This document shows, piece after piece, positions 61,592-64,000 of a DNA stretch of 64,000 nt. The stretch's first letter is position 1. Each line of letters begins with the position of its first letter. The stretch is from positions 62,001-126,000 of the forward strand of contig JAJKFL010000015.1 of the NCBI GenBank assembly GCA_021186555.1, given 5' to 3'. This DNA comes from Reticulitermes speratus. Taxonomy: Eukaryota; Arthropoda; Insecta; Blattodea; Rhinotermitidae. The translations under genes and the position numbers were made by a program. A model generated the notes under the pieces. It saw only the letters and a list, made by a program, of their open reading frames with translations. It was not told where the DNA came from and searched no databases.

Positions 61592-61900
61592 GTGCGTAAG
61601 AGAATCTACATTATTTATGCTTTGTTGGTTGTACGTAAGAGAATCTACATTATTTATGCTTTGTTGGTTGTACGTAAGAGAATCTACATTATTTATGCTT
61701 TGTTGGTTGTACGTAAGAGAATCTACATTATTTATGCTTTGTTGGTTGTACGTAAGAGAATCTACATTATTTATGCTTGTTGGTTGTACGTAAGAGAATC
61801 TACATTATTTATGCTTTGTTGGTTGTACGTAAGAAATCTACATTATTTATGCTTTGTTGGTTGTACGTAAGAGAATCTACATTATTTATGCTTTGTTGGT
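61592..61900. repeat. 39-bp minisatellite, 8 copies (U8)
   Basis: Shares the tgcttgttgg loss with U7 and has one more base loss (gtaagaaatc) in the seventh copy. Confidence 0.97.
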
Positions 61901-62069
61901 CATAAGTTGTCCTACAATCTGGTTCAACATATGTATAATCTGATATATGTTATTATATTTGTTTCCTTTGGATATCTCCTGCCTCTCTCACTACTTGAAC
62001 CAGGTTCCATTTTCACCAAACTCGTGCACCACCAAAACTTTATGAACCATGACATACGCATACAACAAC
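61901..62069. other. Shortened spacer of U8
   Basis: Same 169-bp length and junction as in U7. Confidence 0.7.
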
Positions 62070-64000
62070 GCTTTGTCACAGAAATGTTTTGTAAGATTTT
62101 CTTCTCACTTATAATGTCTCCACTGGCAACATGTCGCGGCAGAGCACGGCTGCTTTGAAGTACAGTTGTAACTACGTGTAGGCTTACAAATAGCTTAGTA
62201 ATCGATCTCTACATTGTAAACTGACTGTGTACTTTTGTGTTTCGCATGAATCGCGGAATAAACAGCAATTATTTCCTTCCGGCACAAGATGGCTGTTCTT
62301 GAGACTGATAATTCCTTTTCATCATCAACTTCCTTCATAAGAAGCACGGTGTCTTCGTATATCTTCATCCTTTATCGCACACAATTGCCTTAACTGTTCA
62401 ATTTATTCTTGAAATTAGATTAGACACATCGATCTCTACATTTTAAACCGACGGCGTACTTTTGTGTTTCGTATGAATCGCAGAATGATCAGCAATTATA
62501 TCCCGAAATGGTGTGAACCGACTGGTCTGTAGAATTGAAATAACTTGTTTCGTGCTAGGTACGAGCTGGCTGTTTAGGTGTTAGACGGAAGAATTTTGGA
62601 CCTCAAAGGGATAGAAGCAATTAGCTATGATGTTATCATTGATTTATTAATTATTTGTTGCCATTGCTGAAATAACTCTTCAAACACAAACTTGCTGACA
62701 AAGCTGATGATTAGTTGCAACGAGTTATGTTTCTACTCTATACTGTGTAATACATATGTAAAGTTGTGACCGAACGGTATTGCGAAAGGAATTGCACACA
62801 GATCGTGCTACTGCAGTCTGCGTGCAGATGTGCATGTAATTGTTGTTACAGCTTGTGTGCCTACAGTAAAATGTAGGCAGTCATGAGATGAGGCACTGTG
62901 CCATAGAACGTATGTCGTTACTGTGCACAGGTAGAGACGTAGAGAAGTAGAGACTTATTGTGCACACCGTGTACATACCTTGCCTAAATAATAATGCACA
63001 ATTTTTAAAAGTTTATCATCAAAATTTCAAAATCCTACTTGGATAGTACTTGTTATTCCCACTCAAACGATCCCATGGTTACACCACAATGGTTACTCTG
63101 AAGACCAGGAATGATGCGCACAGTGAATTTTATACGAGCAAGTCAATCAGTGGCTATAATATTCATGCCAGTTACTAAAAAAACAGGGGAAAAACTATTG
63201 GACAGTCATGCACGCACCCAATTAAATGGACATGTTCTCCATAAGGATAGTAACACATTCAATTCCAAAACTCACATAAAGCAAATTACTGTAGACAGTT
63301 TAATACTGCCTGTATCAACTTAAATGTATTTAGTGCAGCTCTCCTTTAGCTTGCATATGACTATGAATGACAGCGTCACTAATGAATATGAATATGGTAG
63401 TGATATGATTCTAGAAGCACTAACAGAATAAAAAAATTGCAGAAATTTTGGATGACAGTGATCCTGATATAAATTTTATACATGAATGAAGTCTAACAGC
63501 ATCATCACCAGAAGACACACAAGAAGACATTTCAAAAACATCACATTGAAACTTAGAAATGTCAAGAACATGTCAGATACAAAAGTAACCAATATTGCTG
63601 TTACGCCTCATACAGTTACCGGTTTTGTATGTATCAGACACTAAAACAATAGCCATTGTCTTTAGACATCAATCTCGCAAGTTATTTTCATATACATATT
63701 TTGACTGTTTACATAATTATTAACTTCCACCACAGAAAGTTGTCCATCAGGCACGATATTAACTTTAACTTACGAACGCAAGTCCTTAAAGCTATTATTC
63801 GCATCCCTTCTTACGAAAATATGATATCGAAAAAAAGAAAGCATAAAAAGTTATTCAATTCTTCTCATGTGCAATTTACAACCACGAGTACATTATCCGC
63901 AATATAAGTAGAAATTAAAATTCCTGACGTGAATTAACCACATTATAAAGAATTTAATGTTTTATGACAATAAAAATTGTGCCTCGAATTCCGAAACCAT
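62070..64000. repeat. Macrosatellite unit U9 (partial, right end cut by the window)
   Basis: Begins with the same junction as U8 and follows its core up to the window end, so the array continues to the right. The 70-aa frame is at 63111-63323 and the 83-aa frame at 63656-63907. No 39-bp array is reached before the window ends. Confidence 0.95.
62070..64000. other. Core segment of U9 (cut)
   Basis: Follows U8 closely to about 63060, then is more like U1 and U2 in places (aatgaatatgaatatgg, ctaacagcatcatc). No recognised gene. Confidence 0.5.

Larger units (their letters stand above)
58359..62069. repeat. Macrosatellite unit U8, 3711 bp minimal unit
   Basis: Same length and architecture as U7, with the same deletion junction. 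The cores of U8 and U9 share features not in U7: gctgttcttgagactg, a tatatcccg variant, and the gcgcacagtg start of the 70-aa frame. Confidence 0.96.

Noticed and set aside
1-64000. Telomeric or simple centromeric satellite
   Set aside because: No TTAGG runs were seen, and the units are kilobases long and heterogeneous in content.

Overview
The window is AT-rich eukaryotic DNA with no intact gene that I can support. It is almost entirely a nested tandem array (a macrosatellite) built from transposon remnants, minisatellites and gene-like fragments. A tRNA-derived SINE of the insect type, a non-LTR retrotransposon ORF1 start (MADKSTHAVATRSK...) of a kind I associate with cockroach and termite genomes, and a decayed piggyBac-type transposase point to an insect, probably Blattodea. 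That assignment is inference from recalled families, not from a search.

Layout, phased on a landmark (gctttgtcacag or gcttagtcacag): U1 1-4171 (partial), U2 4172-11632 (7461 bp), U3 11633-21468 (9836 bp), U4 21469-32533 (11065 bp), U5 32534-43588 (11055 bp), U6 43589-54647 (11059 bp), U7 54648-58358 (3711 bp), U8 58359-62069 (3711 bp), U9 62070-64000 (partial). Every unit starts with the same core of about 3.2 kb, and every unit complete enough to show it then has a 39-bp minisatellite of 4 to 40 copies. What follows differs. U3 carries a spacer with an acidic exon-like frame, a 47-bp minisatellite, an unidentified protein-like remnant, a piggyBac relic, two SINE heads and the 5' end of a LINE. 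U1 and U2 lack everything between the 47-bp repeat and the LINE start. U7 and U8 lack nearly everything after the 39-bp array. U4 to U6 are composite: spacer, remnant and piggyBac C-terminal part occur twice, with a second 39-bp array fused into the first piggyBac copy.

The piggyBac, LINE ORF1, exon-like and unidentified protein-like relics are all readable on the minus strand, so a plus-strand transcript would be antisense to all of them. This, with the repeated nested structure, makes a piRNA-cluster-like or heterochromatic locus a reasonable hypothesis. Expression cannot be judged from sequence. The long open frames across the 39-bp arrays follow from the period being a multiple of three and are not treated as genes.
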